The position numbers were made by a program, and so were the translations under genes. From a bacterium Ga0077546 (GTDB taxonomy: Bacteria; Cyanobacteriota; Vampirovibrionia; Obscuribacterales; Obscuribacteraceae), in the NCBI GenBank assembly GCA_001464165.1, contig LNEX01000099.1, positions 1 through 36,674 of the forward strand: a stretch of 36,674 nt of DNA, given 5' to 3'. Below are positions 16,408 through 24,779 of this stretch, one piece after another. The notes beneath the pieces were generated by a model. That model was given only the letters and a program-made list of their open reading frames with translations, ran no database searches and was not told the DNA's origin. The stretch's first letter is position 1. Each line of letters opens with the position of its first letter.

Positions 16408-17616
16408 TTATTTATTATCTTGTGGACTAAAGACCAATTTCATTTCTTTGCCGCTAATCAACGACTCAAAAGCACTCTGATAGTTTTCTAGTGGATACAG
16501 GCCTGGGGCAATTATGCGCGAGAGACGCTCCTGCAAGCCGTTGTGGTCTTCTTTAAGCAAATTGAGCATAGTTTCCCAGGTATCAAACATGCGCCGACCA
16601 AATATTCCTTTTACCGTCACGCCCTTCCATATAACACCATTGGCGATATCGAAATTAGCCAACGGTTTGCGGGCGATACCGAGCAAAATTACTAGACCAC
16701 CGTTGCGTACAATTCTAAAAGCATCGGTATATGCGGGTGGAGAGCCCGACATCTCAAGCACCACATCGACACCATTGGCTCCTGTCTCGTATTTATCTAC
16801 AGCTGAATAAAGTTCGTTGGAACCCTTACTTACATCAAAGCAATAGCGAACGCCAAAATCTGAAGCAAGCTTGAAGCGTCTATCTACGTCAGCAGCCTCA
16901 GTGAGATAAATACGCGATGCACCAAAGTCTTTGCAGAGGGCCGCAGCCATTAAACCAAGCGGTCCGGCGCCTAGTATAGCCACCGATTTCCCCCGCACAT
17001 CGGCCTCAGAAACTGTGTGAACAGCATTACCAAAAGCATCTAGCAAGGCGCCAATGCGAGGAGGAATGACTGATGTATCGCCGTTCTTGCCAAGCAAAAT
17101 GACGTTTTTGTAAGGTACTGTCACGGCGCGAGCAAAACAGCCATCGAGGTGTACCCCTTTGACTTTGACTGAAGTACAGATATGTTCGCTGCCAGTGCGG
17201 CACAATAAACAATGACCGCAAGCGAGATGCATTTCGGCAGTGACATAGTCGCCGACTTCTACTCGTAAGTGATCAGGAGCAGCAAGGCTACTGGCTTGGG
17301 CTCCCGCTCCAACCGCCTCTACGATGCCGCAAAATTCATGACCAACAACAATAGGAGAATACTTAGCACTTCCTATATACCGTTTCATCTCATTGCGAAT
17401 ACCTTCGCTCTGAGCACTGGTGAAAATACTTTTGTCTGTGCCGCAAACCGCAGTAGCCAAAACCTTGATTTTGACCTCATCAAGTTTCATTTGTGGCTCG
17501 GGATGAGCAGTCATTAAGGTCAGACCGTCTTTATCAAGATCTTCTTTGACAAGACACTTCATTGCAGCCACAGCTTGGTCACTCATTGAATTTTCACTTA
17601 GGTTGGATATGGCCAT
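16408..17616 (-). CDS. tdh: Zinc-dependent L-threonine 3-dehydrogenase
   Basis: A medium-chain dehydrogenase of 402 residues. Catalytic zinc ligands are C58 and H93-E94 (GHEF); the structural zinc is bound by C133, C136, C139 and C147. The NAD site is GAGPLG (216-221). It would oxidise threonine to 2-amino-3-ketobutyrate, the substrate of the next gene kbl, which is the main reason for the specific call; sequence alone would also allow another polyol or alcohol dehydrogenase. The protein is about 60 residues longer than typical Tdh, owing to an N-terminal extension and insertions near 62-85 and 105-118. AAAGG lies nine bases before the chosen ATG, whereas the internal Met at residue 11 has no such site. 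Confidence 0.88.
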   Translation of the reverse strand: MAISNLSENSMSDQAVAAMKCLVKEDLDKDGLTLMTAHPEPQMKLDEVKIKVLATAVCGTDKSIFTSAQSEGIRNEMKRYIGSAKYSPIVVGHEFCGIVEAVGAGAQASSLAAPDHLRVEVGDYVTAEMHLACGHCLLCRTGSEHICTSVKVKGVHLDGCFARAVTVPYKNVILLGKNGDTSVIPPRIGALLDAFGNAVHTVSEADVRGKSVAILGAGPLGLMAAALCKDFGASRIYLTEAADVDRRFKLASDFGVRYCFDVSKGSNELYSAVDKYETGANGVDVVLEMSGSPPAYTDAFRIVRNGGLVILLGIARKPLANFDIANGVIWKGVTVKGIFGRRMFDTWETMLNLLKEDHNGLQERLSRIIAPGLYPLENYQSAFESLISGKEMKLVFSPQDNK

Positions 17617-17836
17617 GAAATACGCCTTTGCAGTTTACAGATTGAAACGCAAACAAATTTACTTCACATCAGCTGTAAAGCTCAAGCTGTTGATTGACGT
17701 GCGATTTACCGTATTTTCACCCCCCTAATTCAGTGCCGATATAGTCCCTTAGCGTTTCTTTAGTTGCCAAGAATGTTCAGGCCACCTACAGTAATTGCAT
17801 CACCTCAACAATTTCTTCATCTTTAAGGAACAAGCA

Positions 17837-18178
17837 ATGAATTTCGATCCAGCATCTTTCGAACACATCGACTTTGACCTCGGCCAACTCAATAGCCGAG
17901 TAAGCGCTCAAATAAATGCCATAGAGAGTGCCATCGAAAATACGGTGGTAGAAACCATCGTCATGGGCAGCGGCGGCCCCGACAATAGCGAAACAACAGA
18001 GGCTGGTCTACGCTTCGTCCGACATCTTTTGGCCAACTCCAAGTCGATGCGCTTCGGCTTTATGCCCAACCTTAAAGATATGAATAATATTCGCAATCTA
18101 GCTCAAGACTATATTCGCGCTTGCGGCAACGGCCCGTTGGCCCTTGAAACAATGTACGAAGTAATCCAACCACACTAA
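17837..18178 (+). CDS. Small hypothetical protein, 113 residues
   Basis: The ATG at 17837 has AAGGAA eight bases upstream, which decides it against an in-frame TTG at 17795. The protein is not recognised. It is acidic at the N-terminus, has a likely helix around 18-40 (SRVSAQINAIESAIE), a Gly-rich turn GSGGPD, and a second helical half. No signal peptide or membrane helix is present. A terminator-like hairpin follows 24 bases after its stop, so it is likely a single-gene transcript. Confidence 0.65.
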   Translation: MNFDPASFEHIDFDLGQLNSRVSAQINAIESAIENTVVETIVMGSGGPDNSETTEAGLRFVRHLLANSKSMRFGFMPNLKDMNNIRNLAQDYIRACGNGPLALETMYEVIQPH

Positions 18179-18202
18179 CTATCAAAATTGAATTCAAACT
18201 TA

Positions 18203-18232
18203 AAGAGAAGGCTCAATAGAGAGTCTTCTCTT
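18203..18232 (+). terminator. Hairpin terminator after the 113-residue gene
   Basis: A 12-bp stem (one G-T pair) of AAGAGAAGGCTC against GAGTCTTCTCTT with a six-base loop, followed by a T-rich stretch. It could serve the plus-strand gene and, less clearly, the convergent thioredoxin-like gene. Confidence 0.6.
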
Positions 18233-18272
18233 CGTTCTTTAATTGACTTCATCAATTTAGGCTTGCCCCTTA

Positions 18273-18806
18273 CTATTTTTCGTCGGCCTCTGGTGCAGAA
18301 GAAGCAGCGGTAGGATGAGCAATGAGATCTTCTAGAGCACTCTGAAATTTGTCCGGTTCCATGTAGCCACTTAGGCGCCCAATAAACTTGCCTTCAGTGT
18401 TGAATACTAGAGAACAGGGGAAGCCGTGCACATGATACTTCTTGGCCGCGGCTTTGCCTTCCTTTGAAGCTTCAGCATTGAGCTTGACGCAAATGAACTT
18501 TCCCTTAAGATATTTGACCATTTGATCGTCTTGAAAAGTGTCTTTATCAAGCTTCTTGCACCAACTGCACCAGTCTGTGTAGACATCAGCAAGCACATAC
18601 TTTTGCTTCGCCTTGGCCTCAACCAGTGCACCTTCAAGACTAGCCTTCCATCCAACTCCGAGATTAAATGCACCGGCCGAATAGTGGCCGCCAGAAATAG
18701 TTCCGGGGAAAGTAACAATTGCGCCAACAATGCCACCAGCAAGAGCTGCAGAACTGGCTACCAAAAGTAAAGCTCGAGCAAGCCGGTTCTTTGATTCGTG
18801 CTTCAT
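18273..18806 (-). CDS. Membrane-anchored or exported thioredoxin-fold protein (CSWC)
   Basis: Residues 10-35 are a hydrophobic signal or anchor. The rest is a thioredoxin fold of the Thioredoxin_7/DsbD-gamma type: VYTDWCSWCKKLD with C80 and C83, and the cis-proline loop HGFPCSLVF (P130). A third cysteine lies beside the cis-proline. Such proteins reduce or isomerise disulfides outside the cytoplasm, or deliver electrons to cytochrome maturation. AGAGG lies six bases before ATG. The gene lies 85 bases downstream of the DUF885 gene on the same strand and might share its transcript. Confidence 0.88.
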   Translation of the reverse strand: MKHESKNRLARALLLVASSAALAGGIVGAIVTFPGTISGGHYSAGAFNLGVGWKASLEGALVEAKAKQKYVLADVYTDWCSWCKKLDKDTFQDDQMVKYLKGKFICVKLNAEASKEGKAAAKKYHVHGFPCSLVFNTEGKFIGRLSGYMEPDKFQSALEDLIAHPTAASSAPEADEK

Positions 18807-18891
18807 TACATCCTCTCTATCACCAACATTTTTTCCATGAAACCTTACGACGACGGTCTACTATTTTTGTTTCCCGCTGTTTTCAGGCTTT

Positions 18892-20814
18892 CTACTGGTT
18901 ACCACTAGGCAAATCTAGATCTAATACTTCTGTGCGCACAATTTTTAGAGGGGGGAAGCCGCATTTTAAAAAGCGATCATGAAAATCTCTTTGATCGAAC
19001 TTGTTGCCCATTTTTGCCATGTACTCAGCTTTCAGCGCAATAATCTTGAGTTTACCCAACGTGTAGACAAGGTAAGTCGGGTCTTTAGTACCACGCTTAG
19101 TTTCACGCTCGGCATTGGCTTTTTCCATGAATCCTTCGTTGATGAAAAATTCACGGCCCTTATCATAGGATAAGCCTCGAGTGTGCATTTCGATACCGAC
19201 TATATATCGACAAACACGCAACAGAGCATCATGAATCTGCACTAATTCAAGCTTCTCTCGTTCCAGCTTTTCTTCTTCTGGTTTCTTGTTTTTGTCATTT
19301 GATTCATTAGCAGCAGCTGGTAACCCTTGTTCAATCATAAGCTGCTCGCAATAGTGCGCCCAACCCTCTGCATTAGACGAGCAACCTAACAACTTACGCA
19401 CCTTTGATGGTGCATGCTTGACCCAAAGAAACTGCACGTAATGACCAGGATAAGCCTCGTGCACACTAGTATTGATCAAATCAGCATAGCTAAAGAAGCG
19501 CATGTGCTCTTCAATGCGCTTCTTGTCCCAATCATTCTCTACAGGCGTAACGTAATAGAAAGCTTCTTTGGCAGTATCTTCGTATGGCCCAGGAGTATCC
19601 ATAGAAGCAAATGTAAGTGCACGCATAAAAGATGGGCTCTCGGCCACAGTCACCCTGTCTTTAGAAGGTATAGTGACAATTTTCTTCTCTTCTATAAAAG
19701 CGGCAATACGATCTAAAACATTAGATGTAGAAGAAACCAGTTTATCGGGCTGCGGATGATCGCTAGCGATACTCTCGAAACACTCTAGGGCGCTAACTTT
19801 AGGATTGATTTCGTGAGCTAACTGCTTGAAGCGCTCTTGCAGTCTGCGCAATTCTTTGTAGCCGTTGGCCAAGATTACATCTAGCTTCTCGTCTTCCATT
19901 TCATCAAATGCTAACTTCTTGCAATAAGCCGCTTCGCCTATGGCAAATTGCCCATGGGCATTTGGCAATATTTTCTCTTTGACAAAAGCTTGGTAGCTTA
20001 GCAACTCAGCAATCAACTTAGCATTCGCTTTCTCAAATTTTTCTTTCAGCTCAGGATTGGCTGAGGCAAAAGCCGCTGGAATAGTAGTTTTAAATAGCTC
20101 TATAGTTCCAGGCAATTGCTCTAACGCTACCTCAGCATAGATCCGAGGCACTCTAGCTGGTTGAATATTGTCTCGACCAGCAGTAAGTAAAGCAGGTGCT
20201 TTTTCAATACGGCTAATTACAGAGACCAAGCGCTCGTCTACAGAGGCGAAGTTGCGTTTAGCCAATGAAAAAACACTATCGGCAATGAGAGAGGGGTATC
20301 TATCTGGGTCACGGTTAAGTGAGTGCAATTCTTGCAAATCAAGCAAACTGGCCGAAATATTGGCCTGTACCATAGACAAGTCTAACCGTTGTGCTCTAGG
20401 CAATTGTAGGAAAGCTGGGTCTGAAAACTTGCGGCGATAGTCGATTAGAGTGGCCTCATTATTCTTCAAGGCTGTGGCCGAAAGATTTTCTAACTGCTTG
20501 TCGTACTGGTGGAAGCCAACTTGCGTACCCCAGGTCGGAGCAAAGGCAAAGGCACTAGCAAAATATTGATCGACCAAACTCTCGTACCGCGCTAGCAGCG
20601 ACCCCTCTCCTATCGGGCTATCTCGTTCTAGCTTCTGAGTACCTCTCTCCATCTTCGGTGCGTCGCTCCCCATCTTAATAACTTGCACTTGGCAGTGAGC
20701 AGGCAAGTTACAGCAGAAAGTACTTTGCACCAGGGCGACCGATAAAGAAAACAGAAGAGCAAGGCTTTGTTTCGGCGAATTGGACCTAGTGGTCGTAAAT
20801 AATTGTGCAGTCAT
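18892..20814 (-). CDS. DUF885 family exported metallopeptidase-like protein
   Basis: A 640-residue protein with a signal peptide (hydrophobic core LALLFSLSVALV, residues 18-29). Two family hallmarks are intact: HEAYPGH at 452-458 (an HExxxGH zinc site) and EGWAHYCEQ at 483-491, the conserved EGWxxYxE helix that would supply the third zinc ligand. DUF885 proteins are related to M3/M32-type zinc peptidases and are usually annotated as uncharacterised lipoproteins or carboxypeptidase-like; substrates are unknown. Periplasmic location is predicted. Several cysteines near the signal cleavage site (CCNLPAHC) are unusual, but none sits in a clear lipobox. Confidence 0.9.
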   Translation of the reverse strand: MTAQLFTTTRSNSPKQSLALLFSLSVALVQSTFCCNLPAHCQVQVIKMGSDAPKMERGTQKLERDSPIGEGSLLARYESLVDQYFASAFAFAPTWGTQVGFHQYDKQLENLSATALKNNEATLIDYRRKFSDPAFLQLPRAQRLDLSMVQANISASLLDLQELHSLNRDPDRYPSLIADSVFSLAKRNFASVDERLVSVISRIEKAPALLTAGRDNIQPARVPRIYAEVALEQLPGTIELFKTTIPAAFASANPELKEKFEKANAKLIAELLSYQAFVKEKILPNAHGQFAIGEAAYCKKLAFDEMEDEKLDVILANGYKELRRLQERFKQLAHEINPKVSALECFESIASDHPQPDKLVSSTSNVLDRIAAFIEEKKIVTIPSKDRVTVAESPSFMRALTFASMDTPGPYEDTAKEAFYYVTPVENDWDKKRIEEHMRFFSYADLINTSVHEAYPGHYVQFLWVKHAPSKVRKLLGCSSNAEGWAHYCEQLMIEQGLPAAANESNDKNKKPEEEKLEREKLELVQIHDALLRVCRYIVGIEMHTRGLSYDKGREFFINEGFMEKANAERETKRGTKDPTYLVYTLGKLKIIALKAEYMAKMGNKFDQRDFHDRFLKCGFPPLKIVRTEVLDLDLPSGNQ

Positions 20815-21076
20815 TTTCTTCTCTGAATTCCCCCAGTCTTCTCTTGAAAAGCCGACGGGGAAAGGGTATTTGCAAGGTGAGCTAAGGATAATCTGAAGTA
20901 ATCGAGATTTCCATATAAAGAAACAATTGAGAATGCCCTACGGCAGGAAATAAAGAGTCAAACTACCCCTGATATAGAGAGCTTTCGTTAAGTAGATACT
21001 ATGTCTTATTAACAAATAGGGAAGCTTCGGCCATATGTAGGTAGAATCTTTCAGTTAAGGATACCCAGAAGGTAAT

Positions 21077-21922
21077 ATGTCGGCCGCTTTAAACATTTAC
21101 GTTTTGGTGAAGCAGGTTCCAGATACAGGCTCTAAGGCCGGTCTCAACCCTGATGGCACCATCGATAGAGCAAAAGCTAAACGCATGCTCAACCCCTTTG
21201 ATCGCTTTGCCTTGCAAGCGGCTTTGCACGCCAAGAGGACTTATGGCGGCAAGGTCACAGCAATTTCGATGGGGCCGCCACCGGCTGTCGAAATTTTGCT
21301 TGAGTGCCTTGAGCATGGTGTTGACGAGGCTTACTTGCTTTCAGATCGCAGACTGGCTGCATCTGATACCCTGGCAACAGCCTATGCACTTTACAAGGTG
21401 CTCAACTACATCGGCAAACCCGATTTGATCTTCTGCGGCCTGCAGACAACCGATGGCGACACCGCCCAAGTAGGTCCGCAGCTTGCCGAACGCCTTGGCT
21501 TGCCTCAAGTGACCTATTGCGAAGACTTCCATATGGAAGATGGCAAAGTGCATGCCCGAAGGATTATTGAAGGTGGCTACCAAAAAGTTGTAGCCGAAAC
21601 ACCTCTTCTGCTTACAGTTGCTAACTCCTACCATCCACTTGAATACAAATCGTTCAGAGGAGCTTGGAGAGTTAGACGTCTGGCAAGGGACCAAGAAGAA
21701 CTGAAAAAATATATACACAGTATTGATCTTGATGTTGTAGGAGCCGATCCTGAGAGAGCTGGGCTAAAAGGCTCACCAACGATTGTGGCTTGGACAGAAA
21801 AAGTTGGCGAATTAGGTGGAAGTTGCACAATGCACGAAGGTCAATCAGCTCACGAGTTGGTGGGCGATGTTCTCAAAGCCAGCGACCTCAATCAATTTTT
21901 AGTTGGCTCTGTCTGTAAATAA
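21077..21922 (+). CDS. etfB: Electron transfer flavoprotein beta subunit, bifurcating-type motif
   Basis: A 281-residue EtfB/FixA protein beginning with the typical VLVKQVPDT strand. Family marks: LNPFDRFAL (38-46), SMGPPPA, LLSDR, and DGDTAQVGP at 126-134. Plain ETFs usually carry an AIDDD-x-NQTG type loop at the last position and bind AMP; the DGDTAQVGP form is typical of electron-bifurcating EtfB/FixA, where a second FAD replaces AMP. AGAAGG lies a few bases before the ATG. The gene heads an etfB-etfA-fixCX operon. The bifurcating reading is from motif memory and context, not measurement. Confidence 0.95.
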   Translation: MSAALNIYVLVKQVPDTGSKAGLNPDGTIDRAKAKRMLNPFDRFALQAALHAKRTYGGKVTAISMGPPPAVEILLECLEHGVDEAYLLSDRRLAASDTLATAYALYKVLNYIGKPDLIFCGLQTTDGDTAQVGPQLAERLGLPQVTYCEDFHMEDGKVHARRIIEGGYQKVVAETPLLLTVANSYHPLEYKSFRGAWRVRRLARDQEELKKYIHSIDLDVVGADPERAGLKGSPTIVAWTEKVGELGGSCTMHEGQSAHELVGDVLKASDLNQFLVGSVCK

Positions 21923-21967
21923 GTCATTGAGTAAGTAAGTCACTAAGTAAAGTAAGTAAACAAAGAA

Positions 21968-23077
21968 ATGAGTGAACAGCCTGACGTATCAGCCTTTTGT
22001 CCTAAGGGAGATGTGCTCGTAATTGCCGAGCAAATCTTAGGAGACCTCCAACCGGTGACCCTTGAGTTACTTGGTGCCGGCCGTATTCTTGCCGACAAAA
22101 TGGAACGCAATCTTAAGTGCCTAGTGCTGGGCTATAACTTAGGCGACATACCGCAAAAGTTAGTTGAAGCTGGCGCCGACGAAGTCTATGTGGCCGACGA
22201 CAAAGAACTATTCTCCTATCGCACACTGCCTTATAGAAGAGTAGTAATTGACTTTCTAGATTCATTACCTGAAGCACCCCACACATGCTTGCTGGGCTCG
22301 ACCACAACTGGCCGTGACTTGGCCCCACGTATTTCGGCTCACTTCGAGACCGGCCTCACAGCAGACTGCACTGAGCTTGATATCGGACCTTACGAACACA
22401 AAAGCAAAGTAGATGTCTCTAAAATTGGTCTCTATCCTAATTGTCTATACGCTATTCGCCCGAGCTTTGGCGAAAGTTTGAAAGCCCGAATTTTGGGACC
22501 GTGGAAAAACCCACAGATGGCAACCACTCGGCCTGGAGTGATGACTCCAAACAAAAACGAGCCTGGTCGCAAAGGCAAAATCACTACAGTTCCAGTCAAA
22601 CTGATTCCTGAAGACTATCGCCTGCTCGTGGCCGATACAGTAAGAGAGGTATCTAAGGGCATTAAGCTAACTGAAGCAGATGTCATCATTGGTGGTGGCT
22701 ACGGTTTAGGTAGTGCTGATGGTTTTGATTTGTTGAGACAGTTAGCCGATACATTTGAAAACTCAGCCATTGGTGCCTCAAGAAAAGTTGTAGACCTTGG
22801 ATGGATACCTTATCAACACCAAGTTGGTCAAACTGGCAAAACAGTAAGACCAAAACTCTACATAGCCTGCGGCATTTCTGGTGCAATTCAGCACCGCGTA
22901 GGTATGTCCAAATCTGGCATGATCATTGCCATCAATAAAGATCCAGATTCGCCAATCTTCAAATTTGCCCACCATGGCATAGTTGGCGACATCTATCAGA
23001 TCGTTCCAGAAATGATCAAACAGTTTAAAGAGATTCAGTCAGGAAAGGGGGTCGAGGCAGTTGTCGGATCGCATTGA
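21968..23077 (+). CDS. etfA: Electron transfer flavoprotein alpha subunit
   Basis: A 369-residue EtfA/FixB protein. The C-terminal FAD domain is intact: GGGYGLGS, GASRKVVDLGW, HQVGQTGK, CGISGAIQH and INKDPDSPIF occur in order (about 238-330). It pairs with EtfB to form the soluble flavoprotein dimer that accepts electrons from acyl-CoA dehydrogenases, or from NADH in the bifurcating type. It starts 45 bases after etfB across a repetitive GTAAGTAA spacer with no clear ribosome site, so translation may depend on coupling. The last 17 bases overlap the next gene. Confidence 0.96.
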   Translation: MSEQPDVSAFCPKGDVLVIAEQILGDLQPVTLELLGAGRILADKMERNLKCLVLGYNLGDIPQKLVEAGADEVYVADDKELFSYRTLPYRRVVIDFLDSLPEAPHTCLLGSTTTGRDLAPRISAHFETGLTADCTELDIGPYEHKSKVDVSKIGLYPNCLYAIRPSFGESLKARILGPWKNPQMATTRPGVMTPNKNEPGRKGKITTVPVKLIPEDYRLLVADTVREVSKGIKLTEADVIIGGGYGLGSADGFDLLRQLADTFENSAIGASRKVVDLGWIPYQHQVGQTGKTVRPKLYIACGISGAIQHRVGMSKSGMIIAINKDPDSPIFKFAHHGIVGDIYQIVPEMIKQFKEIQSGKGVEAVVGSH

Positions 23078-24779
23078 GTATGACCTACTCCTAGTTGGTG
23101 GTAGCCCATCCAACCTCACTCTCGCTTACCGTTTCCTTGAATTAGCCAAGGGCAGCGATAAGCAGTTCACCATTGCAATTCTCGAGAAAAGCAAAGATTT
23201 CGGCGCCCATATTATGAGCGGTGCGGTCACTAACCCACACATCATTGAAAAAGTATGGCCGAACTATAAAGAGATCGGTTTCCCCATCGAAGCCACTTGT
23301 ACTGAGTCAGAATTCTCAGTGCTGGGCGCTGAGAAGAAATGGGACATTCCTCACAAGCTCTATCCAAAATCTTTTGACAAAACCGGATATCTGGTTTTGA
23401 CATTGAGCTATGTAGTTAATTGGATGGCCAATCAAGTACAAGAAAAAGCCAAAGAAGTGCCGAATGTAACTATCGACCTTTTCACTGGCTTCGCCGCTCA
23501 CTCAGTAGCATTCGAAAACGGCAGAGTTGCCGGTGTTGCTGTTACTGAAGAACCGAAGTCTGAAGAAGACTATGTCTATGGCAAATTCACTTGTTTCGGC
23601 GACAAAGGCTTTATTTCAAGAGACGTGGTCGACCACTTTAAGCTGCGCGACAATCCACAAATTTGGTCTGTCGGCGTCAAAGAGGTTTGGCAATTAAACG
23701 AAAGTGTGGAAGGTAAAGTCTGGCATACTCTAGGCTACCCTCTACTGGATGGCACCTTTGGTGGTGGCTTCGTTTATGGCATGAAAGACAGCAAGTTGAC
23801 TATCGGTATGGTAATCAGTCTTGATAGCCAAGACCCCAACATGAATCCGCAGCAAAAGCTGCAAGACTACAAGAAACATCCGTTCATTCAAAAGATGATC
23901 GCCGGCGGTAAACTTCTCAAATACGGCGCCGCTCTGCTTCCAGAAGGCGGCTATTACAGCTTGCCTAAGAAATTCTATGTACCTGGCGCACTGCTTATGG
24001 GTGATGCCCTCGGCACCCTCGACGTAAAATACCTAGCCGGTGTCGACCGCGCCATGGAATGCGGCTACGTTGCCGCCAAAGTTCTCCATGATGCCCTGGT
24101 CAAAGACGACACATCAGAAGCAGCACTGGCTCCTTATCAAAAAGAACTAGAAGACGGCTTTGTTATCAAAGAGTCTTACAAAAACCGCTACTTCCGTTGG
24201 GCATTTATCGAGAATCCAAAACTTTTGGGCCGTTACCTGCCTGACATCTCAAAGAGCATCGATAAATCAAATGCCTGGATTGGGATGCTCAAAGTAGGTT
24301 TCAAAAACCCTCTAGGCTCCTCCAAAGACGGCATCAGATCGCTTTCATTGATTGAAGGAAAAATTGATATTGGTCCAATCAAGTATGTAGAAGACTATAA
24401 GCACATCATTCCAGCTTGGGTACCACCTAAGTATGATGAACCTCAGAACTTCGACAAATCGACTATCTATTCAAGAGTTGATGCTGTCTTCTATGCTTCT
24501 ACCAAGTACCACGAAGGCAACAATCACATTGATGAATTCAACGCTTCTACCTGCGTTAAGTGCATCAGTAAATACGAGGGCCTCGGTAAAACCACTCCTT
24601 GCGTCTCTGATTGCACGGCTGAAGTTCACCGCATAGACATCATTGAAGATGTAAGAAAGCACGGCATGTCGCTGGAAAACTGCGTGCATTGTCGCACCTG
24701 CGAAATTGTCTGCCCAGAAGTAAACCTCAGAGTAAAGCCAACAGCTCAAGGTAGCGGACCAGACTTCCTCGGACTATAA
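23061..24779 (+). CDS. FixC/ETF-quinone oxidoreductase fused to a FixX-like two-cluster ferredoxin domain
   Basis: The 572-residue protein carries a FAD-dependent ETF-QO/FixC domain (AHIMSGAV, WSVGVKEVW, GYYSLPK, LMGDALGTLD) and a C-terminal ferredoxin domain. Cysteines lie at 498, 501, 514, 518, 541, 544, 547 and 551, in the C-x2-C-x12-C-x3-C ... C-x2-C-x2-C-x3-C layout of FixX, giving two [4Fe-4S] clusters. Ordinary ETF-QO has four cysteines and one cluster. The protein would pass electrons from EtfAB to membrane quinone. The N-terminal dinucleotide motif reads GGSPSN instead of GxGxxG. TTG is the only plausible start, inside the end of etfA, with purine-rich AGGAAAGGGGG just upstream. It ends one base before the stop of the convergent gene, without a terminator between them. 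Confidence 0.92.
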   Translation: MSDRIEYDLLLVGGSPSNLTLAYRFLELAKGSDKQFTIAILEKSKDFGAHIMSGAVTNPHIIEKVWPNYKEIGFPIEATCTESEFSVLGAEKKWDIPHKLYPKSFDKTGYLVLTLSYVVNWMANQVQEKAKEVPNVTIDLFTGFAAHSVAFENGRVAGVAVTEEPKSEEDYVYGKFTCFGDKGFISRDVVDHFKLRDNPQIWSVGVKEVWQLNESVEGKVWHTLGYPLLDGTFGGGFVYGMKDSKLTIGMVISLDSQDPNMNPQQKLQDYKKHPFIQKMIAGGKLLKYGAALLPEGGYYSLPKKFYVPGALLMGDALGTLDVKYLAGVDRAMECGYVAAKVLHDALVKDDTSEAALAPYQKELEDGFVIKESYKNRYFRWAFIENPKLLGRYLPDISKSIDKSNAWIGMLKVGFKNPLGSSKDGIRSLSLIEGKIDIGPIKYVEDYKHIIPAWVPPKYDEPQNFDKSTIYSRVDAVFYASTKYHEGNNHIDEFNASTCVKCISKYEGLGKTTPCVSDCTAEVHRIDIIEDVRKHGMSLENCVHCRTCEIVCPEVNLRVKPTAQGSGPDFLGL

